This document shows positions 9,624-19,500 of a stretch of DNA of 64,000 nucleotides, piece after piece. Positions within the stretch are counted from its first letter, which is position 1. Each line of letters opens with the position of its first letter. The notes below the pieces were generated by a model that saw nothing but the letters and a program-made list of their open reading frames with translations, was not told the DNA's origin and searched no databases. Source of the DNA: Saccharibacillus sacchari DSM 19268 (lineage in GTDB: Bacteria; Bacillota; Bacilli; Paenibacillales; Paenibacillaceae); assembly GCF_000585395.1 (NCBI RefSeq), contig NZ_KK073875.1, forward strand, positions 721,311-785,310, given 5' to 3'. The position numbers and the translations under genes are program-made.

Positions 9624-10549
9624 GTCGCCGCTCCTCCCTTCGTGATTTCGAGGAAGACGTCCTCAAGATTGGTCTGGGCTTCATTGAACGATACCACTTC
9701 GTATTCCCACTCCAGCACGCGCCGCAACAATTGCATCTGCTCCAGGTCTTGTCCGCTAAAATGCACCTGAATGCCGTTCGCGTCGCTCAGCACCCGGTTC
9801 ACGTGCGCTTCGTCCCGCAGACGCTCCGCTAGTTCTTCTTGACGACCCAGCGTACGAATATGCAGCACCCGATTGACCCGCATCCGGCTTTGGATATCGG
9901 AAACTTTGCCTTGCGCAACCATTCGGCCGTGCTCGATCACGCCGATCTGATCCACCATCTCGGCAAGCTCCGGCAAAATATGCGAGGAGATGATGATCGT
10001 TTTGCCCATCCGCTTCAGTTCTTTGAGAATCTCGCGCATTTCGATCCGCGCCCGAGGGTCCAGACCCGAAGCCGGCTCGTCGAGAATCAGAACTTCGGGA
10101 TCATGCACGAGGCTTCTCGCCAGGCACAGACGCTGCTTCATCCCGCGGGACAAACCGTCCACGTAAGCTTCTTTTTTGTCCGACAAATTGACGAGTTCGA
10201 GCAGTTGAGGAATCAGCTTCTCACGCTCGGCCCGCGCAATCCCGTAACTGGCTCCGTAAAAATGAAGATATTCGTCTGTTTTGAAACGGTCGTACACTCC
10301 GAAAAAGTCCGGCATATATCCGATTCTGCGGCGTACTTCTTTGGGATGCCGAGTCACGTCGAAGCCGCTGACTTTGGCAATGCCGGAATCCGGCAGCAGC
10401 AGCGTAGCCAGAATCGACATCGTCGTCGACTTGCCCGCCCCGTTGGGACCGACGAAACCGAACACCGTACCCGCGTCAATGTTCATGCTAATATTGTCCA
10501 GCGCCTGAAAATTGCCATAGCGCTTGCTTAGGTCCTTGATCTCAATCAT
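9620..10549 (-). CDS. ABC transporter ATP-binding protein
   Basis: 309 residues from ATG 10549 (MIEIKDLSKRYGNF), with AAAGGAG ten bases upstream. The start overlaps the previous stop as ATGA. Walker A is GPNGAGKST, the signature is LSRGMKQR, Walker B is VLILDEPASGLDP, and the H-loop is SSHILPE. The roughly 90-residue C-terminal extension is usual for ABC-2 exporter ATPases of the CcmA/NatA type. It pairs with the permease immediately downstream. Transport direction is inferred to be outward from family membership. Confidence 0.93.
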   Translation of the reverse strand: MIEIKDLSKRYGNFQALDNISMNIDAGTVFGFVGPNGAGKSTTMSILATLLLPDSGIAKVSGFDVTRHPKEVRRRIGYMPDFFGVYDRFKTDEYLHFYGASYGIARAEREKLIPQLLELVNLSDKKEAYVDGLSRGMKQRLCLARSLVHDPEVLILDEPASGLDPRARIEMREILKELKRMGKTIIISSHILPELAEMVDQIGVIEHGRMVAQGKVSDIQSRMRVNRVLHIRTLGRQEELAERLRDEAHVNRVLSDANGIQVHFSGQDLEQMQLLRRVLEWEYEVVSFNEAQTNLEDVFLEITKGGAAT

Positions 10550-12948
10550 GGCTGCACCGCTCCTTTCAATTTGATTTGCGGCATCGCCATCGTAGTCCAT
10601 TCGTTCACTCGAACGCGGATTTGCACCGTATTGCCGTCGTTCACGTAATCCGCAGCATTATCGTAAGTGTTGGAGACGCCTCCCGCTTTCCAATCAACCG
10701 GTTCCCAATCGCCCGAAGTTTCGTTCCACAGCTCGAAAGTCGCAGTCTGGGTCCGTCCGTCCGGCAAATTCACGTCCAACTGCGTGTAATCGACCTCGCC
10801 GACGGACGGCAGCGTAAAGCCGATCGTCATCGTGCCCGGCGAAGCGCTAAGCCGTCCCATGCCGTCATCGCTGACCTGCGTCGTATTCGTATGGATGACC
10901 GAACCGCCCACGTAACCGTAAGGGATATTGATCTCGCCGTTTTGTACCAGATCTACCGACACAGGCTGCGTGTACATGCTGATCCGGTCGTTGCTGATCG
11001 ACTTGCCGCCGACATCCAACGTATCGTCCGAATTTTCCGCGAAAGCGATCAGGAAGGCATTTTCGATCCCGGCATCGCCGTTGACCGCGCTGCCCGCTTG
11101 AATGTTTTGCGTCATCGAGCGTTGACGGATATACGGATCGTTCGCCGAACTTTGCGACGGGAACAGATAGCTTCCGATATCGTAGTAACCGGAAGACAAT
11201 GTGACCGAATTTCCGAGCGACGCCGATCCGCCCGGCTCCAAAGTGCCCAGCTTATACAATTTGCCGCCGGCGATGATCGCGGCGTCGCTGAGCGGCATGT
11301 CCGTCTCGTTCACCACGCTGCCGCTGACTTGGCCTTTTTCGTCGGCCGTAAGTTTCGCGGCCAACCGGCCCGTTTCGATGCTGCCCGGTTCTTCCACGCC
11401 GAATTTGGCGACGGACCAGTATGACATATCGCCCAGGCGAAGCTGCGTGGCGTCAGGTTCTTCGCGAACGAAATTGCCCAATTCGCCGCTGACCAGACCG
11501 TTATTGCCCATCCAGGCATCGGTGCTCATCATCGATACCTGCGTTCCTTTCGGAAAATCGACCGTGTAACTGCCCGAATTCGGCACGAACAAAGCGGTGG
11601 AGCTGCTTCTTACTCCTTTGCCCTCGCCGTCCATTTTCACATAGCTGATCGTATGCGCAAGCTCGTTCGTTTTATCCGACGAACCGGCCATGTAGATTGC
11701 GGCGCTCGATATGATTGCCACCACCGGGATGAATACCCACGCCCATTCGCGCTTGTCGAACTTGCGCAGCACCAGATACAGGATCGGCGCTACGACGATC
11801 ACGTAAACCAGCAGCATCCATACAAGTCCGCTGAGCTTCGGCATGTGCAGCGACGGAAAATAATCGAGCATGTACGACATGTTGTAATAAGAGTTGCCGT
11901 ACATGCCGCCGTTCATGTTCACGGGCTGAAGATCGGCTTGCAGCAAGCCGCCCCACAGATCCGCGCTGCCCGCCCAGGAAGACAACGGTTCAAGCGCAAG
12001 ATCGTAAGCCGAATACCAGACTCGGCCGGCTTGGGCCGATATTGAAGCGATTAACGGAATACCGTCGTTGTCGTAACGCACGTCGGCTTCCGGCTTGGCG
12101 GAAGCTTGCGTCGCCGTCAGCGACGTACCGGCAGGCAGCGCTTTGCCTCCGCCTCCGGAAGCCAGCGGTGCCGCGGATACCGATACCGTTCCTCCCGATG
12201 CTTCCGCCGGCGACAGATCAGCCAACGCGCCGACCGTTTTGGCATATCCCGCGCCGCCGCCGAATACAAGCGTGCCGCCGCGCTCTACCCAGGTCCGAAT
12301 CGCGTTATTTTGCTCTTCGCTCAGCGTGTCCGAAGCGAAATCGTTCATGACCAATACGTCAAGACCGTCAAGAAGCATCGCATCGTCGCCGATATCGGCC
12401 GCGTCGAGCGGGACGATGCTCACCTGTTGTCCTCTGCCTTGAAGCAGGTTCAGGAAATTCATCGTGTCGGGATCGGAAGCCAGTACGCCTACCAAGCCTC
12501 CGTATTGACTGGAACTCGAAAGGTAAGAACGGCCTTCGCGGAAAGGCAGCGAATCCCCTTTTTCCACCGAGCCGGAATAAAACCGGACCATGCTCGTATT
12601 CCGGGAATACGAACCGCCCGGAATAGCCAGCGTCACTTCTTTGGCCGTGCCGGCCGGAAGCTCGACGCGGCGCACGTATGTACTTTCGCTCATTCCGTTT
12701 TGAGGCGCGACCTGCACCACAAGGTCACCCGATAAGTCCCGGTCGCTGGTCAACGTCACTTTAAGCGGATTCCATCGACCGTCGTTAATCTTCCCTCCGT
12801 AACCGAATTCGGTGGTTACTTTGAGACCGCCTTCGGCGGCTGCCGCACTCGTTTCCGCAGGCAGGATCGGCAATAAGGCCATGATCAGAGCAAGCGGAAG
12901 CAGCAGCGCCATGCAACTTTTGGCTGCTCGTTTCGTCCATGCAAACAT
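10546..12948 (-). CDS. Large secreted/membrane protein heading the MoxR operon
   Basis: 800 residues. A signal peptide (about 1-38, ending near ETSAAAAEG) leads into an extracellular beta-rich region. A GATase-like segment with LDVLVMNDFASDTL and WVERGGTLVFGGGAGY follows (about 190-240). Two membrane helices lie at about 372-392 and 402-420, followed by a second extracellular half. The GATase-like fold followed by paired helices resembles DUF4350-like proteins of MoxR clusters, but the match is only by pattern. The start has AAAGGAG upstream, and the gene is first in the operon. It may be the extracytoplasmic partner of the ABC exporter. Confidence 0.75.
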   Translation of the reverse strand: MFAWTKRAAKSCMALLLPLALIMALLPILPAETSAAAAEGGLKVTTEFGYGGKINDGRWNPLKVTLTSDRDLSGDLVVQVAPQNGMSESTYVRRVELPAGTAKEVTLAIPGGSYSRNTSMVRFYSGSVEKGDSLPFREGRSYLSSSSQYGGLVGVLASDPDTMNFLNLLQGRGQQVSIVPLDAADIGDDAMLLDGLDVLVMNDFASDTLSEEQNNAIRTWVERGGTLVFGGGAGYAKTVGALADLSPAEASGGTVSVSAAPLASGGGGKALPAGTSLTATQASAKPEADVRYDNDGIPLIASISAQAGRVWYSAYDLALEPLSSWAGSADLWGGLLQADLQPVNMNGGMYGNSYYNMSYMLDYFPSLHMPKLSGLVWMLLVYVIVVAPILYLVLRKFDKREWAWVFIPVVAIISSAAIYMAGSSDKTNELAHTISYVKMDGEGKGVRSSSTALFVPNSGSYTVDFPKGTQVSMMSTDAWMGNNGLVSGELGNFVREEPDATQLRLGDMSYWSVAKFGVEEPGSIETGRLAAKLTADEKGQVSGSVVNETDMPLSDAAIIAGGKLYKLGTLEPGGSASLGNSVTLSSGYYDIGSYLFPSQSSANDPYIRQRSMTQNIQAGSAVNGDAGIENAFLIAFAENSDDTLDVGGKSISNDRISMYTQPVSVDLVQNGEINIPYGYVGGSVIHTNTTQVSDDGMGRLSASPGTMTIGFTLPSVGEVDYTQLDVNLPDGRTQTATFELWNETSGDWEPVDWKAGGVSNTYDNAADYVNDGNTVQIRVRVNEWTTMAMPQIKLKGAVQP

Positions 12949-13030
12949 AATATTCTCCTTTCGCCTTGTAAGCCTTCAGAGCGCATGCACGCCATAAATA
13001 GCTAAATTTTACAACCCCAGCAACGACAGC

Positions 13031-13054
13031 GGCCTGTTGATCGCTCAACAGGCC
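13031..13054. other. Perfect hairpin between purU and the MoxR operon
   Basis: GGCCTGTTGA and TCAACAGGCC are separated by four bases, and the stem can grow by one more C-G pair. No T-run follows on either strand, so it is not a standard intrinsic terminator. It lies in the 222-base gap that must hold the promoter of the operon starting at 12,948. Confidence 0.5.
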
Positions 13055-13170
13055 GTCCTTATGCGCCTTGCGGCTGCAAGATGATATGGAATCGGCTGCT
13101 GAGACTTCCCCTTATTAAAGACGACTTTCAGCAGCTTTTTGTTACGAAAACAATAGTTTACGGTTTTGTC

Positions 13171-14070
13171 TTAATTAAAAACGACCGTTTTGTTGTGATG
13201 CACCAAAATGCGGTCTTCCGCATGCCATTTGACGGCACGCGCCAATACGACCCGTTCGATCGTGCGGCCGATCCGCTTGAGTTCAGGCACGTCGTCGCGA
13301 TGACTGACGCGCTGCACGTCTTGCTCGATGATCGGGCCTCCGTCCAGCTCTTCCGTCACGTAGTGAGCCGTCGCGCCGATAATTTTCACGCCGCGATCGT
13401 ACGCTTGCGCATACGGCTTGCCGCCGACGAACGCCGGCAGGAACGAGTGATGGATGTTGATGATGCGGTTGCGATAGTTTTCGATGAAATAAGGCGAGAC
13501 GATCTGCATATAGCGCGCCAATACGATGAGATCGATATCGTCGCCGACCGCTTCCAACTGCTGGCGCTCCGCTTCCGGTTTGTTGTCTTTCGTGACCGGA
13601 ATATGACGATATTCGATACCGAAAGACTCCACGTATTCGCGCATATCAGGGTGATTGCTGACGACGACCGCGATTTCCGCGTCCAGATCGCCCGCTTGCC
13701 ATTGCCACAGCAGCTCCACCAGGCAGTGGTCTTCTTTGGAGACGAAAATCGCCAATTTTTTCTTTTTGGCCGCGCGATAGATTTTCCAATCCATCGAAAA
13801 ACGCTGCGCGATCTCTTCGAAGTCCGCTTCCAGCTTCGATTGCTTTTCCGTCAGTCCTTCCAGATCGAACTCGACCCGCATGAAGAACATGCCGCCGTCC
13901 GGGTCCATCGTATATTGGTCCGACTGTACGATATTCGCTCCGTGATCGAACAAGAAACGAGAGACGGCCGACACGATTCCCGGACCGTCCGGACATGAAA
14001 TAAGCATGCGCGCCCGGTTTTCCGGCTGCTGCTGACCTGCGGAACCCGCAGTTTTGATATGAAGCTCCAT
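13171..14070 (-). CDS. purU: Formyltetrahydrofolate deformylase
   Basis: 299 residues. An N-terminal ACT domain (about 20-100, CPDGPGIVSAVSRFLFDHGANI) precedes a formyltransferase-type catalytic domain. The catalytic Asn and His lie in IINIHHSFLPAF and the Asp in ELDGGPIIEQD. The enzyme hydrolyses 10-formyl-THF to formate and THF and so balances the one-carbon pool. GGGGGA lies before the ATG. The gene follows nfo by 50 bases on the same strand with no terminator between, so the two are probably cotranscribed. Confidence 0.96.
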   Translation of the reverse strand: MELHIKTAGSAGQQQPENRARMLISCPDGPGIVSAVSRFLFDHGANIVQSDQYTMDPDGGMFFMRVEFDLEGLTEKQSKLEADFEEIAQRFSMDWKIYRAAKKKKLAIFVSKEDHCLVELLWQWQAGDLDAEIAVVVSNHPDMREYVESFGIEYRHIPVTKDNKPEAERQQLEAVGDDIDLIVLARYMQIVSPYFIENYRNRIINIHHSFLPAFVGGKPYAQAYDRGVKIIGATAHYVTEELDGGPIIEQDVQRVSHRDDVPELKRIGRTIERVVLARAVKWHAEDRILVHHNKTVVFN

Positions 14071-14120
14071 GATTCTTGAATCCCCCTTAGATCTGGTAAC
14101 GACGCTTATGCGCCTAAAAA

Positions 14121-15248
14121 TTAAAAACGGGTCAACGCTTCCTTGCCTGCCAGCACGCCGATCAAACGTTTGTTCAGGTCTTCCTCGGACGCGTTAGGCA
14201 GAACTGCCGCTTCCGCGGCCAAATCGTATAAACGGTCAAGCGGCTCGCGAGGATCGGCTTTTTTAGCCTTAGCATCATTTTTCAGCACCGACCATACATC
14301 CAACGTGAAAGCGCGGGGATCGATTCCTTGCGATGCGAAGAACGCGTGCAGCTTCTCGACGTCTTCCGCGAAGCCTGCACCAAAACGCTCACCTACGTTG
14401 CCGCGCAGAAGCGCGATCTCGACTTCGTACATCGGACGCTGCGTTTTGACATCCTTACCGATCCACGGCGTTTCCAAAATGAACGGAAGATGGCTCAGCG
14501 ACGAATGATTTACGACCTTATTGATCGCGTCAAAACCGATAAAGCCCGCGCCGATCGGCGTATGACGGTCTTTTTTCGCTCCGGACGGATTTTTACTATC
14601 ATTAATATGCATCACGGCAAGACGGTCCAAGCCCACGATATCGTCGAACTGCTTCAGCACGCCGTCGAAGTCGCCCGCAACGTCGTAGCCCGCGTCGTGA
14701 ATATGGCACGTATCCATGCAGATGCTCAAACGGCCGTTGTCCGGAACTTTGTCAATGATCCTTGCCAGTTCCTCGAACGAGCGGCCGACTTCCGTGCCTT
14801 TGCCCGCCATCGTTTCGAGCGCGATATTGACGTCCGTTTCCGCGACGCCTTTTAACACTTCAGTCAGGCCCGCCGCGATCCGTTCGATGCCGTACTCGAC
14901 GTCTTTATCCGTAAACGCGCCGGGATGCAGCACGATTTGCTTCGTTCCGATCGCATGCGTGCGACGAATTTCTTCCTGCAAAAAGCTGACGCCCAGCTCA
15001 TACGTCGCGTCTTTGTACGAGCCCAGATTGACGATATACGGCGCATGCACCACGATCTCGGGCACGCCGTTTTTCTCCATCAACTGGCGGCCTTCTTCGA
15101 TATTCATCGTCTCGATAGGCTTGCGCCGCGTATTCTGCGGAGCCCCGGTATATATCATGAACGACGTCGATCCGTAGCTATTCGCTTCGTTCGCCGCGCT
15201 CACCAGTCCCTTATCCGAAAAGGACACGTGGGAGCCGATTTTAAGCAT
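14121..15248 (-). CDS. nfo: Deoxyribonuclease IV (AP endonuclease), long form
   Basis: 375 residues. The TIM-barrel zinc ligands are present in [51 protein letters not shown] and ILETPW. The enzyme cuts 5' to abasic sites in base-excision repair. Family members are usually about 280-300 residues. Here about 80 extra residues follow the barrel, rich in Ala, Lys and Asp, with no recognised motif. It is the first gene of a probable nfo-purU unit. The divergent neighbour begins 195 bases away. Confidence 0.95.
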   Translation of the reverse strand: MLKIGSHVSFSDKGLVSAANEANSYGSTSFMIYTGAPQNTRRKPIETMNIEEGRQLMEKNGVPEIVVHAPYIVNLGSYKDATYELGVSFLQEEIRRTHAIGTKQIVLHPGAFTDKDVEYGIERIAAGLTEVLKGVAETDVNIALETMAGKGTEVGRSFEELARIIDKVPDNGRLSICMDTCHIHDAGYDVAGDFDGVLKQFDDIVGLDRLAVMHINDSKNPSGAKKDRHTPIGAGFIGFDAINKVVNHSSLSHLPFILETPWIGKDVKTQRPMYEVEIALLRGNVGERFGAGFAEDVEKLHAFFASQGIDPRAFTLDVWSVLKNDAKAKKADPREPLDRLYDLAAEAAVLPNASEEDLNKRLIGVLAGKEALTRF

Positions 15249-15443
15249 GGTTCATCCTCCTCTTTGTCTGCGGTCGCTGCCGAATAACAACAATAACCGT
15301 CCAAACCTTGTTTCATTCTAACGTGAAGCGGGCAAAAAATCCATGAATAAGCATTAAGTACAGCACGCATTTATCATTGATTTGTATTCCGAAGGCGAAC
15401 GGCGTTTAATAATAGTAGAAACAGGCACATAGGGAGGTCAAAC

Positions 15444-16349
15444 ATGAAGATCGCGATCAGCGGAGGAACAGGATTCATCGGACGGAAATTAACGGAAAGA
15501 CTGATTGGATCGGGACACGAAGTCATCGTCATTTCACGAAAAAAAGCAGAGCAAGCCGATAACTCGGGTTCGGCGACGCTAACCTGGGACGAAATCGCTC
15601 AAGACCCTATGCGCCTTAACGGATGCGACGGCATCGTCAACCTAGCGGGCTCGTCGCTCAGTCAACGCTGGACGGAAAAATCCAAAGCAGAAATGGAACG
15701 TTCCCGATTGGAAGCGACGCGAAAATTAACCGAAGCGCTTCGGGGATTGGAGCAGTCGCCGTCCGTGTTTATCCAAGCGTCCGCAATCGGGATCTATGGA
15801 ACGGATGAGACGAAGGTGTTTGACGAAACCGCGCCGGCAGGCGGACAGGACTTCCCTTCTCGTTTATCCGTAAAATGGGAAGGTTCGGCGAACGACATCG
15901 AACGCATGCCGGAAATCAGAGTCGTCAAAATGCGAATCGGGTTAGTCATGGGGCAAGAAGCAGGCGTATATCCGGTTCTGAAACTTCCTTATAAACTGAT
16001 GGGCGGAGGACGCCTAGGCAGCGGAAAACAGTGGATGTCCTGGATTCATATCGACGATCTGACCGCCCTGTTCGAGTTCTGCCTAAGCCGTCCGCAGATC
16101 GAAGGCCCGGTAAATGCCGTTGCTCCCAACGCGGTCAGACAAGATGAGTTGGGCCGGACGATCGGGCGCGTCATTCATCGCCCGCATTGGTTTCCGGTTC
16201 CGTCTCCGCTGATGAAAGCCGCGCTCGGCGAAATGTCGTTGATGGTGTTGGGCGGCCAGCATGTGGTGCCGACTGCGGCGGAGCGCGCGGGGTTCGAGTT
16301 TGCTTATACGGATGCGGAACAGGCGATTCGGGCTTTGGAAGGACAGTGA
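15444..16349 (+). CDS. TIGR01777-type NAD(P)-dependent epimerase
   Basis: 301 residues of extended SDR fold. The N-terminal Rossmann motif ISGGTGFIGRKL and the TIGR01777 signature (N-L-A-G-x-x-L-x-x-R-W and A-I-G-x-Y-G) are visible. The C-terminal DUF1731-like part contains VPSPLMKAALGEMS. The family includes B. subtilis YfhF and E. coli YfcH; the substrate is unknown. AGGGAGGTC lies upstream of the ATG, and TAATAATAG about 35 bases upstream could be the -10. Confidence 0.9.
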   Translation: MKIAISGGTGFIGRKLTERLIGSGHEVIVISRKKAEQADNSGSATLTWDEIAQDPMRLNGCDGIVNLAGSSLSQRWTEKSKAEMERSRLEATRKLTEALRGLEQSPSVFIQASAIGIYGTDETKVFDETAPAGGQDFPSRLSVKWEGSANDIERMPEIRVVKMRIGLVMGQEAGVYPVLKLPYKLMGGGRLGSGKQWMSWIHIDDLTALFEFCLSRPQIEGPVNAVAPNAVRQDELGRTIGRVIHRPHWFPVPSPLMKAALGEMSLMVLGGQHVVPTAAERAGFEFAYTDAEQAIRALEGQ

Positions 16350-16468
16350 TATTGAGGAAACCGATCAATTCGCGGTTTCTACCAGAGTTTTCCGGCTGCC
16401 TCATGTTCGCTTCCGCGCAATTGAACCCCATATTCTCCTATTGTCTACTTTGATCGCGATTCCAAGCG

Positions 16469-16508
16469 AAAGAGCCTGATTCGTCTTTTCCGAATCGGCT
16501 CTTTTATT
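16469..16508. terminator. Bidirectional intrinsic terminator
   Basis: The arms AAAGAGCCTGATTCG and CGAATCGGCTCTTT pair with one bulged T around a 7-base loop, followed by TTATTGTT. It lies between the convergent SDR gene and the FN3/SLH gene and can serve both. Confidence 0.8.
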
Positions 16509-16561
16509 GTTATGGCGTGTTCAAAACTTGGGTGTCAATTGCTCCTTCAACTTTTTTTTGT

Positions 16562-19500
16562 TTATTCGTTTATTAAGCGATAAATCATCATGGCCGCTTC
16601 TGCTCGTGTCATATCCGCAGCCGGCTTGAATGTACCGTCGGGATATCCTTGGACCAGACCTTCAAATACGGCTTTCTCTACAGCCGAACGTGCCCAGAGC
16701 GATACATCCGACAAATCCAAAAGGATTGCGGCATTTGAAATCGGCGGCTGATTCCCGTATTTTGCGTTTACCAACATGCGCGTTGCCTGCTCTCGATTAA
16801 TCTTGCGATTCGGGCCAAACTCCTTTTCACTAAAACCTTGTGCGATTTCTTTCGAAACCGCGATTTGTAACTCACGCGTATACCAAGCTGATTTCTCGAT
16901 GTCTTGATACGGAAGCGCTATGGCTTTTTCCGGCGTCAGTTGAAGCGCACGAACAACTAAAGCTGCAAATTCCATACGCGTAATAGCCTGTGTCGGCTCA
17001 AAACGATCAGCTGTAATGCCCTTGATTACTCCTTGATCCGCTAACATGTTGATTTCTGCGCTCGCAAAAGAAGATGCGGTATCCATAAACCGAACAGTTG
17101 TTGTTACGGACTGCGCAACTACAGGATTCGCTGATACTTGAGGCTTTTCCTTCGTCATTTCTGCAATAGGCCCTTCTGCGTTCCGATCCGATAAGTTCTC
17201 AGAAAGCTGCCCCCCTTTAGGCGGTAGCGGCTGCGTTTCAACGTTCAACACCAGACCGCCTAAACTTTCTCCGACTTCATTTTTTGCCACAATCGTGTAC
17301 GTATATAAAGTGCTTGCCCGAAGCGGAACCAACTTATACGTACTTTCGCCTTCTTGGACTTCGCCCACTATTTTGCCGACTCGGTCTTTAATCAGGTAAG
17401 TCGTCCCCTTCGGTACTCCGCCGTTGAAGATTAAACTTACTGACCCAGCATCGGAAATCCAGGTTACTAACTTCTCCGTCAAGTTCGCTGGCAGCAGTAT
17501 CACTTCAAATTCTGCAGGTTTCGACAAGTACCCGGAATCATTATCTGCAATAAGCGTATAGTAATGCTTCGTACCCGGATTTAAATCTTCGACTTTAATC
17601 GGAGAAGTTGTTCCGCGCACAACCTCTATTCCGTCTTCATAAACGATGTAGGCTTTTGCGCCTTCCGATTCTTTGAATTCAATTTCAAACGAAGTATCCG
17701 AAACTTTGATATTCAACGAATCTGTCGATACGGAAAGCGATGGCGTAATAACCTCAAACCTTATAGGGCTACCTTCTCCTGCTTCATTTACCGGAACGAA
17801 ATCGTACGCATAAGACGTGTTCGGCTTAACTTCTTTGTCGGAAAACTCTTTATGCGCGAACGGTATTGAAGTGATTGTTTCTCCGTTTCGCCGCACGATA
17901 TATTCCGAAACTTCTTTGTTCGTATCCGGTAATTTGACTGTAATTTCATCGGAAGCCACAGCCATAGGCGCCAAGCCGATCAAATCGGCAACACGAGTCA
18001 CCACTGTAAATACGGTCGGCTCGGAACGAAGACCATGCGCATTGACTGCATAAGCGCGAAGATAGTATCTTTTCCCGTCCTCCAAGCCTTGAAGCTCGGT
18101 TGCCGAATCAATGCCTGAATAATACATCTCGGATTCGTCATCGGACACGACTTCGTAATGGTCAGCTCCCGTAATCGATTCCCATTCCAAAACAGCCGTC
18201 GCTGGCGTCATTGTCTTTACATTGACTGAAGGAGCTTCCGGCTTGGTCATGACGAGAAGAGATGCATATTCTCCCTCGCCCGAAGCATTGATCGTTTTGG
18301 CATACAGCGTATATACTTTCCCGGGCTCTAAATTTGTGAATGTATACGTCGTCCCTTGCGCCTCATACTCGCCATTTTCCCCTCGCACCTTATATCCTGT
18401 TGCGCTATCGTCTTGATTCCATCCCACGGTTACCGAATTTTCCGTGATATTTACGCTATTCAGGCCTGTCGGCGCTTTCGGTTTAGTTAAAAATTCGACT
18501 GTCGTTGCCTTTCCGTACCCTTGTGCATTACCTGCTTGTATTTGCACGAGGTACCGGCTGCTGCCTTGCAATGCAGATAGCGTATACGGGGACGCAGCCG
18601 TAACATACGTCTCTCCGTTCACCGTGAATTTATAATGGGTAGCCCCGTCCAAAAATGCATAATCGAATGTAGCGCTTGTTTCCGAAACGTTTACTGCTGT
18701 CGTTTCCGGCATTTGATCGGGAACAGTCGTTGTGGTCCGCAGCGTAGATTCGCCGCTTCCGCTTTCATTTATCGGCGTTAATTTTACTGTATATGTTCTG
18801 CCGGGAATCAATTGCGCAAAAGATGCGGACCTATCCGAAACTTCAACCGTATCCAGCCGATCGCTTCCGGATAAAAGCTGGACTTCGTACGTCTCGGCAT
18901 TTTTGACTCCCGACCACTCTGCGGTCAAAGATGTGGAGGACACATCTACAAGCCTCAACGTTTCGTCTTTCGCAGGAAGCGTTCGAATTTGCAATTGATC
19001 TGCCTGCTCGCCTTCACCAGTCTCATTTACGGCTGCAAGCGAGTAACTGTAATCAGTGCCAGCTTCCAAACCGGAATCCGTATATGTCGTCTCCGTTACG
19101 CTCAACGCTTCTTTATTATGTCCGTACAGCATGTATGACAATGCGGATTCAACAGGTGACCAATCCAAGGTAATCGTATCATTCCCGGTAAAGATCGAAT
19201 GAAAGCGTCCTGGCCGATCCGGCAACGTCAAAAAGCCGATCGAAGACGATGCACCTTCGCCTGTTGCGTTCAAGGCTGAAATTTCTGTTATGTACTTTGT
19301 GCCCGGCGACAATCCTGTTACGCGTACCTCAGGATCAATTGCCCGATCCGAGAATACGATTCCACCTCCCAATGATGAGCGTACGACCACGTTATAAGCA
19401 TCCGCGCCTACAACCTCATCCCAAACCAAAGACATATTTTCACCTGTAGCATTTATCGCTTGAACTTGCAGGTTTGCCGGCGTTCCCGGATAGGTCAACG

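Noticed and set aside
13081..13998. 305-codon open frame on the plus strand
   Set aside because: Antisense to purU; no recognisable domain.
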